Shown here: positions 50,632-59,790 of the stretch, piece after piece | Layout of the letters: every line of letters starts with the position of its first letter | How positions within the stretch are numbered: position 1 is the stretch's first letter | Source: Tritrichomonas musculus | Taxonomy: Eukaryota; Parabasalia; Tritrichomonadida; Tritrichomonadidae | Reading direction: 5' to 3' | NCBI GenBank assembly: GCA_039105265.1 | Contig: JAPFFF010000002.1 | Location: 8,742,001-8,806,000, forward strand | Length of the DNA: 64,000 bases | The notes under the pieces: generated by a model | Told to the model about the DNA's origin: nothing | The model's database searches: none | The model's input: the letters and a program-made list of their open reading frames with translations, nothing else | Program-made: the position numbers and the translations under genes

Positions 50632-52621
50632 TAGAGGTGCGAGAACTAAAAAATTTTTTAAAAAACGATCAACTTTAATTTTTAAACTTTTGTAATATCT
50701 TGGAAAATAGTAAGTATAATTTATTTTTTGCAGAATAAATAAGCATTATATTCTAATATAATAATAAAAATATATTAATTTAATATTTATCTTCATTATA
50801 AGCAACCAAAACATATGAATTTGCTTATAAAAAACAAATTCATATTTATCTTGATCAATAATCAGTTATTTTTAATAATATATTTTATTATATTTTTTAT
50901 TTCTAATTTAACATTGAATTAAGTATTTATTAAATATTTATATTGGATAATTTCGCAAGATATTAATATTCCTATTTTCAGTTTTTCATTATTTATAAAT
51001 ATCTCATAATATTGTTTATCTCTAAGGGATAACTATTTAAAATTTATTATAAATTTCAATAATTATTATGATTCTAGAATATTATTGAAAACGGCTCGCC
51101 AAGAGACATTTTAAAACTCTCCCATTCAAAATAAAGTAATTACTTTATTTTCTCTCAATTGCATTCAATTTTTTTAAAAAAAATAAAAATTCAAGAAAAA
51201 TGATATTTCTAATTAAGATATTTTCTTGACAATTTCAGAAATCAATTATTTTATGGTATTGAATATAATAATTTGTGTTTTGTGGAATTTTAAGCCATTC
51301 GGTCGAAATTTTATTATTAACATATTTTACTCAAAATCTTTTACATTTTGAATTTGATGATATATTAATATGTATATTTATTTAAAAAATATATTTTCAC
51401 AGGAAAACTAGAATTAAATTTGAAAACTACTGATAAAATTGCATTTTAAGTTTTGAAAATCCCACAGAAAAAATGGCCCTATCTTTTATGCTAGAACTAT
51501 TCTAAAATAATAATTATATAATTTAATGCTTATATAAAACTTTGTAAAAACTTTTTAGGAATGAATTTTAAGATATATTTAAAAAAAAATTTGACCAATT
51601 TTTTTTTGAAAATTTGATAGTACATACAAATATTTCTATATGTGCAATCAATATTATTCTTATAAGCATTCAATATCGTTCAAAAATATATATATATTAA
51701 AAATGATATTTTTATTATATTTTTCTTGGAAATGATTATAAAATTTTTTATTGTCTGGTATATTTAATAAAAGTATTTTTAATTCTAGTTTTCATGAAAT
51801 TAAATAAATTGAATATCATCATCATATGTTAATTACTTTTAAATAAATGCTGAATTTGTCACATATTTATGGTATATACATAATGTTAGAATGCCTTTTT
51901 AAAAATCTTTTTAATCAAACTTGAAAATCACCAATATGAAATACATTTAAATTTTGGCCTCTATTATTTGAAGTAAAACTCATAAATAAGAACTTATGAA
52001 GACGTTCATGGTTCCCCTATTATAAAACCGTTGATTGGAAAGAGCAAATCTCAAAATCATCATCTCTATCAGGTAGTAATATAATTGCTAGATATATAAA
52101 TTTATCAGATGACAAAACAAAGAAAATTAGAATAAAAATGAAGTGTAAAAAGAAGGATAGACTAGATAATATCAAGAAACTTCATCATATTTCAAAAATG
52201 ACTGAAGAAGAATTAAATTCTTTACAAATTGAAGATGATTTTATATTTTTTATTAAAAATAATAATCTAATTGATGCTCATTTTAAGGAAGATAACATAA
52301 ATGATGAAGATTTTCCAGATTATTTGAAAAAAAATTTTAAAATGGGACAGATTAATATTGAAAAATGGATCAAAAAACACAAATAATTAATTTAAATAAA
52401 TTTAATATTACAATTATCTTTAATATCAATAAAAACTTAATTCATAATAAATTGAATAGTTTACATCAATTTCTTTGAATATTATAAAATACAATATTTT
52501 GTCTCCTGCCAAATAAATATTTATAAAAATCATGTATAACATATGATATTAAGTGAGGATATACATATATAGGAATCAAGCATTTTAATCATATTTCCAA
52601 GTTCTCGCACCTCTCCCTATA
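50630..52621. mobile_element. About 2-kb element with 15-bp terminal inverted repeats
   Basis: AGAGGTGCGAGAACT at 50633-50647 recurs perfectly in inverted orientation at 52600-52614. Both are preceded outward by TATA or TATAGGG. The outer part resembles the ends of the neighbouring element (TATAGAGGGG), so the two may belong to one family. The inside is A+T-rich, with one protein-like fragment near the right end (51998-52386). No transposase motif is recognised. Confidence 0.55.
51998..52386 (+). pseudogene. 3' gene fragment inside the TIR element
   Basis: A frame opens after a stop at about 51997 and runs to TAA at 52384-52386. It encodes WFPYYKTVDWKEQISKSSS, IIARYINLSDDKTKKI, then KMTEEELNSLQIEDDF and a Lys-rich end. 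The first ATG (52138) would give 82 residues, but the sequence upstream reads equally like protein, so this is probably the end of a longer lost gene. No family is recognised. It lies just inside the right terminal repeat, where the end of a transposon gene would be expected. Confidence 0.35.
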
Positions 52622-53020
52622 TTTTTTTATTTTTTGAAGAATCAAAAATAATATTATTTAATTTGAAAAACATTTTACTATTTTATCTTTTTATTTTTAA
52701 ATTATTTAAAACATTTTTAATATAAAAAAATAATTGTAGATCAAGATAAAAATAAAAAACTAATATCGAGAAAATAACGTATTTACAATTGTAATTACAA
52801 TTGTAATTTTTAAACGGACAAGTTGTATACAATTGTAAATACAAAAACCAAGGCTTATTACCTATATTATTTTTATATTATAAAATAAAGCATATCATAA
52901 AAACTGAAAGAAATATCGTTTGAGGAAATCACTTTTTGAATTAGAATAAAACAAACAGCCAATTCAAAAAATATTACTTTGTTTTTTTGCCAATTAATTC
53001 AGAAGAACTACATATAAAAG
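52622..53020. other. Spacer with a perfect 15-bp inverted repeat
   Basis: GTATTTACAATTGTA (52779-52793) recurs in inverted form at 52828-52842. Further acaattgt palindromes lie between. Nothing else is seen before the Polinton edge. Confidence 0.55.
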
Positions 53021-53367
53021 AGGTGATTTTAGACCTTCGGTCTAAACTCCCCACTTTCACGTCATTTTGAAGGGATCAGCTTGGAAACCTTGAGAATTCG
53101 TTAATGATTCCCGTTGCTGAGTTGGTGTTAAGAATTGGGTGTTTATGGAGTTCAGATTGGATTCGGGAATGAAGGGTTGGAGATGAATTTATGTGATCCT
53201 TGAGAATTGATTCGAAAGTGAAGGTCTGGGAAGTTAGGTCTAAAATCACCGGAGGTCTTGGAAGTGGGGATGTGAGGGTTGATTTGAAGGGTTGGAAGGG
53301 GCAGATATGGATCATAAGTTTTGCGATAAAGTGGTCTGAGATGATGTGAAAATTTAATGAATACGAA
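53021..53367. repeat. Left terminal region of the Polinton
   Basis: This non-coding stretch starts with a hairpin TTTAGACCTTCGGTCTAAA (53029-53047). The sequence GGTGATTTTAGACCT (53022-53036) returns inverted at 53236-53250. Between and after lie short G-rich repeats (gagaatt, gaagggttgga). It probably belongs to the long terminal inverted repeat, whose partner is not in the window. The exact edge is inferred. Confidence 0.5.
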
Positions 53368-53709
53368 ATGGAACCAACAACTAAGACTTACTTTATAACT
53401 GACACTTATGAGAACCAGTTTCCGATCGATTTTGTGTATTCAAAGAACCGTAAATATGTCGTTTTTCAGTACTGTAGGGCTACGTGTAATGGATATATAG
53501 ATGCCGAGACGGAATGCCATGCAACGTTCATTCAAAGGGACAAGTATTGTGATAGTCTTGTGTGGTATGCAAACGTGATGCCAAGTGATGATAATAGAAA
53601 GTATGAATATATAGGAAACAAGAGGGACTTCAAGATATGGTTCACTGATTCTAAAGGTAATGAAATCAAGCCTGATGACTTTAAAGTATTCCTCAAATTG
53701 ATCTACTAA
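53368..53709 (+). CDS. Polinton small protein of unknown role
   Basis: The 113-residue protein is acidic and aromatic-rich, with apparently alternating beta strands (RKYVVFQYCRATCNGYIDAE, SLVWYANVMPS, DFKIWFTDSKGN, DFKVFLKLIY). It has no signal peptide or membrane span. It is the first gene inside the element and converges with the capsid gene, with 48 bases between the stops. A small beta-sandwich structural protein is possible but not shown. No family is recognised. Confidence 0.55.
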   Translation: MEPTTKTYFITDTYENQFPIDFVYSKNRKYVVFQYCRATCNGYIDAETECHATFIQRDKYCDSLVWYANVMPSDDNRKYEYIGNKRDFKIWFTDSKGNEIKPDDFKVFLKLIY

Positions 53710-53757
53710 ATGCAAAAATAATGATTAACATGAACGATATTTTTGGATGAATCTCTC

Positions 53758-55449
53758 TTAGTAATAGCCATCAGGGACTCCGTTAGCATAGTACTTAACG
53801 GATCCACGAGCCCATGTGAAGTATGTGTCTGTACAAACCCACATTTCTGGTGCAGGAGGGTGAACGTTTGGATTGGATGCATCGTAGTTGTAGTATGTGT
53901 CGTTAGCACCTCGATATAATGGTTGGCCTTTGAATTTGATTGTGACTGTGTTTCCGCCTGTGTCAATGCCATCGAATACATATCCAGAGTTGGTTCGTTC
54001 GAGTTGGAAGTTAATGCAGAAGCTAGTGGCATCGCTTATGGTGTTCTTGTAACGAGTTCCATCTGGGGCATTCAATGACATTGTCCATGAGTCTTCAAGT
54101 TCGTGGGATGGTCTGAGAGAGCCGTCTAATTCGTTTGAGATGAGTTGGTATTGATAGAATCGTGGTCCGATAGTGGAATCAAACTCTGTGTCTGGGTATT
54201 TGACGTTGTTGATGGTGAGTTGAACGTTCTGGTACATGATGTTGTCGAAGCATGTTATTTCATTAGTTCTTTTAGGGAACATGACTGTGATGTTGGTGGC
54301 ATTCGAGAGAGCAATTGATTTGGAAACATCGAGACCTGCATCAGTGGCTAGACCTTGGAAGCCTTCACGAACGAGCTGTTGGGATGGAATGAGGAGAGGT
54401 GTATTGAGTTCACGGATGAGTCCATTGAGGCAATCAGGTTTGACACCAAATCCGGCAAGATCTGATTTCATGGTAACGATGGTACCTCCACGGCAGTTTA
54501 AGATGACTTCTTCGGTCTTGTAAGCAATAACTTTAGAGGAATCACCAAGGACTGGGAGTGTTTGGTAACCTTCATTTAGCAAATCATTTGAACCATCTTG
54601 AGGGGCATCAGATAATTTGTATTCAGTGACGATGGTTGATGGGGATCCAATTTGAGAGAATTTGTTGGAGATGGTCATGTTGGCTGGTACGTCTTGTTCG
54701 ATGATGGAACAGTTGAGGAGTTCTTCGATTTCTTTGACTACAGATGGTTGAACTTGATGCCATACGAGTGCTTCTGTTGATGATTTGATTTCTTCTTCGA
54801 TTTCACCACAGATGGAGTTTGGATAGAGTTGCCATGCTTGGAATGCAAGTTGATCGGTAAAGTAAATGGATGCTTCAAATGTGATTCGATGAGCATTACC
54901 ATCAGCTAATAAAGTAAGTGGAACGTAAACACCACACACTGATGGAGACATTCTAGATGTGTTTTCCCATAATGAGTAACGATGTTTGGCTGGTTCTTTG
55001 GCATCGATTGGTTTGATTGAGTTGTATGCAAATGATTCTCTGATGAGTTCGTCTTGCTGGTATTCTTTGAGCATTACGTTGTCGATCCATAAACGAGCAT
55101 CACTAAAGAGTTCTACTGCATGTTTGAAACCAATGAATATACGGTTAAGGTTAGCTGTATCGCCTTCAAGATTAAGTGTTTTGTTGAGTTGGACAACGAG
55201 ATTGAGTTTGGCAGTAACGAAATTCTTTTCCATTTGTGAGATGGTGTGTCCTTGATGAGTCCATTTGATTTTTGTTTTTGTACCGATTGGCATTGGTGCA
55301 TCTTTGTCGTCAACGTCCTCAGTAAACCAACCAAATGTATGATCTCCACCATTGTGAGCAATGAGGTTTCGAAGTTTTGATTGGAAGAATTTGAGAACAT
55401 CACCTTCATCATTACCGGTGTTCTTGAGTTGAGCATTCTGATATGTCAT
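53758..55449 (-). CDS. Candidate Polinton major capsid protein
   Basis: The protein is about 563 residues from the ATG at 55449; a further in-frame ATG at 55479 gives 573. A TCACA initiator ends about 11 bases before 55449, so I prefer that start. The size, the beta-rich character with many short strands (LNRIFIGFKHAVELF, DARLWIDNVMLKE, HRITFEASIYFTDQL, QLTINNVKYPDTEF) and the position next to the packaging ATPase fit the double-jelly-roll major capsid proteins of Polintons and related viruses. I cannot confirm the fold by motif alone. The frame looks whole. Confidence 0.55.
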   Translation of the reverse strand: MTYQNAQLKNTGNDEGDVLKFFQSKLRNLIAHNGGDHTFGWFTEDVDDKDAPMPIGTKTKIKWTHQGHTISQMEKNFVTAKLNLVVQLNKTLNLEGDTANLNRIFIGFKHAVELFSDARLWIDNVMLKEYQQDELIRESFAYNSIKPIDAKEPAKHRYSLWENTSRMSPSVCGVYVPLTLLADGNAHRITFEASIYFTDQLAFQAWQLYPNSICGEIEEEIKSSTEALVWHQVQPSVVKEIEELLNCSIIEQDVPANMTISNKFSQIGSPSTIVTEYKLSDAPQDGSNDLLNEGYQTLPVLGDSSKVIAYKTEEVILNCRGGTIVTMKSDLAGFGVKPDCLNGLIRELNTPLLIPSQQLVREGFQGLATDAGLDVSKSIALSNATNITVMFPKRTNEITCFDNIMYQNVQLTINNVKYPDTEFDSTIGPRFYQYQLISNELDGSLRPSHELEDSWTMSLNAPDGTRYKNTISDATSFCINFQLERTNSGYVFDGIDTGGNTVTIKFKGQPLYRGANDTYYNYDASNPNVHPPAPEMWVCTDTYFTWARGSVKYYANGVPDGYY

Positions 55450-55506
55450 TCTTTGAGTTGTGATTAAAAAAAGATTCATGTGAAGTTGTATTTTTAGAAT
55501 TTTAAT

Positions 55507-55869
55507 ATGAATCCAAAGAAAATGGCATTTGGGACATGGTTTAAGAACTTGCTGGTGAAAGGGAAGAATTTCATAAAGAAAGCATCTCCATACATTCGTA
55601 AGGGAATTGAAATAGCACGAAAAGTTGGGCCTATGTTTGGTGATACAGTTGGTGGAATCGTTAATAGTATTGCTAATGGAGCCGATTACTTGCTCAATAA
55701 AGTTGCACCAAATCCACCTAAAACAAATCCAACCAAATTAAAGCCTTTACCAATAGATTTCACAAATTTCGATTCAACGATTAATGATGATTCAAACAAT
55801 AAGGTGGAAATGATTCAAAGACCAATTCTTGGTGGGAATAAAGGTAGGCTAACTCCAATCTTGAAGTGA
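55507..55869 (+). CDS. Small basic protein with pVI-like layout
   Basis: The 120-residue protein starts with basic amphipathic helices (WFKNLLVKGKNFIKKASPYI) and a Gly-rich hydrophobic patch (VGGIVNSIANGAD). It then has a Pro/Lys linker, and near the end ILGG-N (107-111). This fits the adenovirus-protease consensus (M/I/L)xGG-x and would release a basic 10-residue tail. Adenovirus protein VI has the same layout: a membrane-active helix and a cleavable C-terminal peptide that is a protease cofactor. The match is in layout, not in alignable sequence. It is divergent from the capsid gene, and both likely share the ~57-base gap as promoter. An internal ATG (residue 6) is an alternative start. Confidence 0.5.
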   Translation: MNPKKMAFGTWFKNLLVKGKNFIKKASPYIRKGIEIARKVGPMFGDTVGGIVNSIANGADYLLNKVAPNPPKTNPTKLKPLPIDFTNFDSTINDDSNNKVEMIQRPILGGNKGRLTPILK

Positions 55870-55923
55870 CTTAAATGAGTTCATTGATGATTAAATGTGA
55901 TTGTTTATTTTAATGTACATTAA

Positions 55924-56295
55924 ATGGAAGTAAAAGTGATTGGACCTATTAAAGAATACTTGAAAACATTTAACACTCCAGATGAATTCAATTTATGGTA
56001 TGCTAAAAATAAAGACGAGATTGATAAGATTACGACTCATAAACTTAATAAGATGTATTACATTGAGGGATATCGTATAACGAAAATCAAAGGGGTGTTG
56101 TGTTTGAAGAAAGCTGTCAAGAAACAGGTAGATGAAACGGTAAATGATCAAGACGAAACGATACATCATGAAGAAATCAAAGATATCAATAACGAAATTG
56201 CTGAACATTCACAAAGTATTGAGAGTATTAAGGCTGATATAGTTGCTATTAAGAATGCCATTAACGAGATTGTTAAGGCTATCAATAATGGTTAA
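55924..56295 (+). CDS. Polinton coiled-coil protein of unknown role
   Basis: The 123-residue protein has an N-terminal region (FNTPDEFNLWYAKNKDEID, YYIEGYRITKIKGVLCL) that may be a small globular domain. A C-terminal coiled coil follows (INNEIAEHSQSIESIKADI, VAIKNAINEIV). It lies between the pVI-like gene and the repeat-bearing gap before the ATPase gene, on the same strand as both. A structural or assembly role is only a guess from context. Confidence 0.55.
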   Translation: MEVKVIGPIKEYLKTFNTPDEFNLWYAKNKDEIDKITTHKLNKMYYIEGYRITKIKGVLCLKKAVKKQVDETVNDQDETIHHEEIKDINNEIAEHSQSIESIKADIVAIKNAINEIVKAINNG

Positions 56296-56365
56296 ATTGA
56301 AGGATGTGCAATTGTGTACAACGTTGATGAGATGGAGTAAATGATGTATTTTTGAAGGTTTTTGA

Positions 56366-56500
56366 TGACCGGACGATTTCGTCCACTCGTGTTTTCATTA
56401 GGATTTTCGGTCCGGACTATTTCGTCCACACCTATTTTTGGATCCATTTTCATTAGGTTTTGAGGTCCGCGTGAAATCGCGCACACCCATTTTCATTGAT
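56366..56500. repeat. Three copies of a G+C-rich motif in the gap before the ATPase gene
   Basis: Variants of GGTCCGGACTATTTCGTCCAC occur three times, beginning near 56367, 56409 and 56464, each followed by a tttcatta(gg) tail. The third copy differs most (cgtgaaatcgcgcac), with compensating changes on both sides of the centre that keep the inverted symmetry ggac/gtcc to gcg/cgc. The gap has no gene, so the motifs may be protein-binding sites or hairpins controlling the downstream ATPase gene. Confidence 0.5.
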
Positions 56501-56637
56501 GATTTGAAGGTGTACAAATCCGACCACCTTCTCGAGACCTTCTAAAATGAACCAAATTTGAAGGTATTCTATGCTAGCCCGAATTCGGTACATGCAGGAA
56601 ATTAACCTCTAAATCGAACCATTTTAATTGGTTGTAA

Positions 56638-57453
56638 ATGTTTAAACAAAGGTTTGACTCGGATTCATCAGACTCTTTTGATTACGTTCATGATATGGTT
56701 AGAGATTGTCTGAATAAGAACAAGAAACAGATCACGAATGCATTGATCAGAAAGATCCACAAAGACATCAATATTTACTATAATTCTGTGAATATATTCG
56801 TTGGCAAACAAGGTTCGGGAAAGACGTTATCAGCAATTGAAGAAATCATTAAAATAGCGTCAATTCCAAATGCTGCACATCTTCTCATATATGTATCCAA
56901 AACTGGTGAGCAGAAAGATGTTACATTTGAGTCATTAAGGGAACTCATTGAAATACCAATAGCATATGTTTCTCAAGAGAATGCTGAAGAATACGTTAAT
57001 GCTTTGTTGAATTATAAGCAACTATATTACACAATCCGGAAGGAACACCTTGAAGACAAAATCATTGATGAGCAACGAATCGAGATATTCAAAGCATTGA
57101 AAGTTAATGATTTTCGTGAACCAATGTTGCATACATTGATACTATTTGATGATATTGCTAATAACAAATTACTTGCAAATGAGAAATCATATTTCAATAA
57201 TCTGATGACTACATGTCGACATAACCATATATCATTCTTCTTGAATGTCCAGTTCTGGAAATCGTTATCAACAACCATTAAATCAAATGTCTCTACAGTA
57301 TTCGTATTTGGGACATATTCAAAAGAGCAGTTGAGATATATTACTCATCAGATTCCTATGAGCATATCGTTTGATGAATTGTATGAACGATACAAAAATA
57401 TGAATAAACATCAAAAGATTGTAATCGATTGCAATAATGGAAATGTAAGCTAA
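56638..57453 (+). CDS. Polinton FtsK/HerA-type genome-packaging ATPase
   Basis: The 271-residue protein has a Walker A motif GKQGSGKT at 56-63. A Walker B strand LILFDD at 168-173 has its acidic pair preceded by hydrophobic residues. A sensor-like region follows (MTTCRHNHISFFLNVQFW). Length and order match the A32-like packaging ATPases of Polintons, virophages and large DNA viruses, which drive DNA into capsids. A second acidic N-terminus (DSDSSDSFDY) is unremarkable. This is the most secure of the element's gene identities, and the frame looks whole. Confidence 0.8.
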   Translation: MFKQRFDSDSSDSFDYVHDMVRDCLNKNKKQITNALIRKIHKDINIYYNSVNIFVGKQGSGKTLSAIEEIIKIASIPNAAHLLIYVSKTGEQKDVTFESLRELIEIPIAYVSQENAEEYVNALLNYKQLYYTIRKEHLEDKIIDEQRIEIFKALKVNDFREPMLHTLILFDDIANNKLLANEKSYFNNLMTTCRHNHISFFLNVQFWKSLSTTIKSNVSTVFVFGTYSKEQLRYITHQIPMSISFDELYERYKNMNKHQKIVIDCNNGNVS

Positions 57454-57464
57454 TAAGAATATAT

Positions 57465-58634
57465 TTAATCAAATCCATACCTTTGTCTGGCTTTTTCTTT
57501 GGCTGCTGCAAAGTCTTCATCATATTTTTGTCTATATCCCTTAACATGTTCATTAAGATATGTGATGATTTGACCTTTAATGGTATTAATATATTCTTCT
57601 TTGGAAGTGGTTAATACATCATGCATATAGGTTCTAACAGCTTGTTTAACAGATGGTTTCGCAAAGAGCCATTTCTCAAATGCTTTATATTCTGGGGTTT
57701 CTGCAACATCATCAGATTCGAAATCAATGTGGTAATTTGGTTCATATTGTTGTTTCAATACAACGAATTCATTCTGTCTTTCTTTAAGATCTTGCATCTG
57801 AGACAAACATGGATCTTTAACTAATGCTGCATACATTGCTGCTGCAAGTGATGCTTCAAATGCTTTACTTTGACTTACTTCTACAGCAACTTTACGAGCA
57901 AATTTGGCACCTTCTTCAGTACCTCCACCGAGTTCAAGAAATGCTTGTTTGCATGCTGGGGCAACAATGTAACGTGCAAATGCTTGATATGATGATAATG
58001 ATTTTGATGGTGCATGAATATTCATTCTCTTACTCCATGCTTTATGTATTTTTGGATCATGATGAGTCCATCTAGTAACCTCTGAATAGTCATCATTATA
58101 TACAGGTCCATAGTAATCATTATAGATCCAATCTTTAAAGCTTTGTTCTTTACGTTTGTCTTTCGTATCGTGACCAGTGTAATACAAATTCTTGAAGACT
58201 GCATCAGAATTCTTAGTTGTATATCCATTAACAGCAACAATTTTACCATCACGTCTAACAACAAATTCTGATATTTTGTCTCCATCGAGATCTTCTGCTC
58301 CACCTCTATATTTATTGTTTCCACCTTTTGGATTTTTATTCCAAATCTCAAATGCACCTGGCATGAATTTAGTGGATCTAACAATATCACGTGCCATCTT
58401 ACTGCTAACTAGGTTCTTAAGTGTATAATTATTAACTTCTTCAGGAGTATAATTGAATCCAATGGGTATCTTAGCTTTATGTGTTGGCCTACTTTTAATT
58501 TTTACACCTGCTTCGAATTCATTGAATGGTGCATGATTGAATTGCCAACGCCATGGACGTTCACCTTCTTCTTCTGGTGGGGGTAATTCTGGTGGACGTT
58601 CACCTCCTTCAATTGCTGGTTGTTCATCTGACAT
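57465..58634 (-). CDS. Polinton protein with Pro/Glu-rich leader, unknown role
   Basis: The 389-residue protein begins with a Pro/Glu-rich stretch (ERPPELPPPEEEGERPWRW). A conserved-looking core follows (EDLDGDKISEFVVRRDGKI, VAVNGYTTKNSD), then an Ala-rich helix (FEASLAAAMYAALV) and a Lys/Arg-rich end. It is convergent with the ATPase gene (11 bases between the stops). A TCATT initiator lies 24 bases upstream of the ATG. The family is not recognised. A virion or minor capsid role is possible from context. Confidence 0.55.
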   Translation of the reverse strand: MSDEQPAIEGGERPPELPPPEEEGERPWRWQFNHAPFNEFEAGVKIKSRPTHKAKIPIGFNYTPEEVNNYTLKNLVSSKMARDIVRSTKFMPGAFEIWNKNPKGGNNKYRGGAEDLDGDKISEFVVRRDGKIVAVNGYTTKNSDAVFKNLYYTGHDTKDKRKEQSFKDWIYNDYYGPVYNDDYSEVTRWTHHDPKIHKAWSKRMNIHAPSKSLSSYQAFARYIVAPACKQAFLELGGGTEEGAKFARKVAVEVSQSKAFEASLAAAMYAALVKDPCLSQMQDLKERQNEFVVLKQQYEPNYHIDFESDDVAETPEYKAFEKWLFAKPSVKQAVRTYMHDVLTTSKEEYINTIKGQIITYLNEHVKGYRQKYDEDFAAAKEKARQRYGFD

Positions 58635-58755
58635 CTTTGTGTCGACATTAAAAATAATGATAACCGATTCTTAAATCAAAATATTTCATTTATGAAACCC
58701 TTGCATCTATTTGAACAAATTTCTTTCATAACATCAATGCTGGATAAACATGTAC

Positions 58756-59730
58756 TCATACAATGTTGCATGGAATGTCACATGGAATCAAATCACTGCA
58801 TTTCCATTCTGAACAAATTTCAATTTTACCAGGTTTCTTGACCAATGGGTCTATTCCAAATCTAACTAAAAGTATATCTTTATAATTTCGGCATTTTGAG
58901 AATGATGGATAATAGCCTTTCCCTAATTTGATGACATCAGGTCTATGGCCATCAATATAATATATTGTTACTTTCGAATCTTCGTGATCATATGAGGCAA
59001 CACCATAAAATATCATTGATCTCTTGTAACAATGGGCATTTAATTCTGGCTCTGTAAACAATCCTGTATGACCACTAGTGAGCATCAAATGAGGATTATC
59101 TAGCTCAATACCTTGATTCAAACATATTTGCTTAAAGTAATTGTGAACACTTTCAAGATAAGCTGAGTTATCTAAACTTGCAATCGTAGTTGATCTTTTC
59201 TTATATTTTTCCATTTCATTTTTATGCATTGCATTCTGGTGATTTGTATATGCTTGAAGATTTTGAGGATAGTTGTTGTTAGCAGTTTGGGCTAATTGGA
59301 ATTGACGATTATTTTGATTATCTTTCAGAATATCTTCATCATGTTTAGCATTGGCTTGAATATGTGCTAATGCAACTACTTTATTGTTATCACTATTATG
59401 TTCAATAACTTGTAATGCATTCTGATTTGGCTCTGTTAATGTAGCTTGTAATTGATTTCCATTCTGACTCATTGTTTTGGTATTAACCATATTTTTATTG
59501 AAATCCATTGAAGGATCATAAAATTCATCTAAATTGAAATAATTATTGTTATTGTTATTGTTTGATGGTTGGGAGTTGTTGTTAGATGGGAATTTGAACC
59601 CATTATTGTTTGATGATTGGAAGCTGTATGGATTATTGTTTGTTCCAGATGAATTATTGTTTGTTCCAGATGGATTTCGTCTGTTTGAACCTGTACCTGG
59701 TGGATGTCTTCCTCCAAATAAACCACTCAT
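58756..59730 (-). CDS. Polinton protein with Asn-rich leader, unknown role
   Basis: The 324-residue protein has a Gly/Asn/Ser low-complexity N-terminus (about 1-70) and a Gln/Asn-rich middle. Its compact C-terminal part (about 185-324) contains HLMLTSGHTGLFTEPELNAH, KVTIYYIDGHRPDVIKLG and a Cys-rich end (ICSEWKCSDLIPCDIPCN). The C-terminal part could be an enzyme-like fold, but no catalytic set is clear, so I do not assign one. It lies just downstream of the divergent fibre-like gene, with 60 bases between the two starts. Confidence 0.5.
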   Translation of the reverse strand: MSGLFGGRHPPGTGSNRRNPSGTNNNSSGTNNNPYSFQSSNNNGFKFPSNNNSQPSNNNNNNNYFNLDEFYDPSMDFNKNMVNTKTMSQNGNQLQATLTEPNQNALQVIEHNSDNNKVVALAHIQANAKHDEDILKDNQNNRQFQLAQTANNNYPQNLQAYTNHQNAMHKNEMEKYKKRSTTIASLDNSAYLESVHNYFKQICLNQGIELDNPHLMLTSGHTGLFTEPELNAHCYKRSMIFYGVASYDHEDSKVTIYYIDGHRPDVIKLGKGYYPSFSKCRNYKDILLVRFGIDPLVKKPGKIEICSEWKCSDLIPCDIPCNIV

Positions 59731-59790
59731 TTTGGATTAACATTAAATTAATTGAGATGTATAGTGCAAAATAGTTTAACATTAAGATAA

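Noticed and set aside
53076-53315. A 79-codon minus frame in the Polinton end region
   Set aside because: It lies in the presumed terminal repeat, is built of short internal repeats and shows no domain.
55993-56486. Minus-strand frames around the gap before the ATPase gene
   Set aside because: One is opposite the coiled-coil gene and the other is made of the repeated G+C-rich motif. Neither has coding character.
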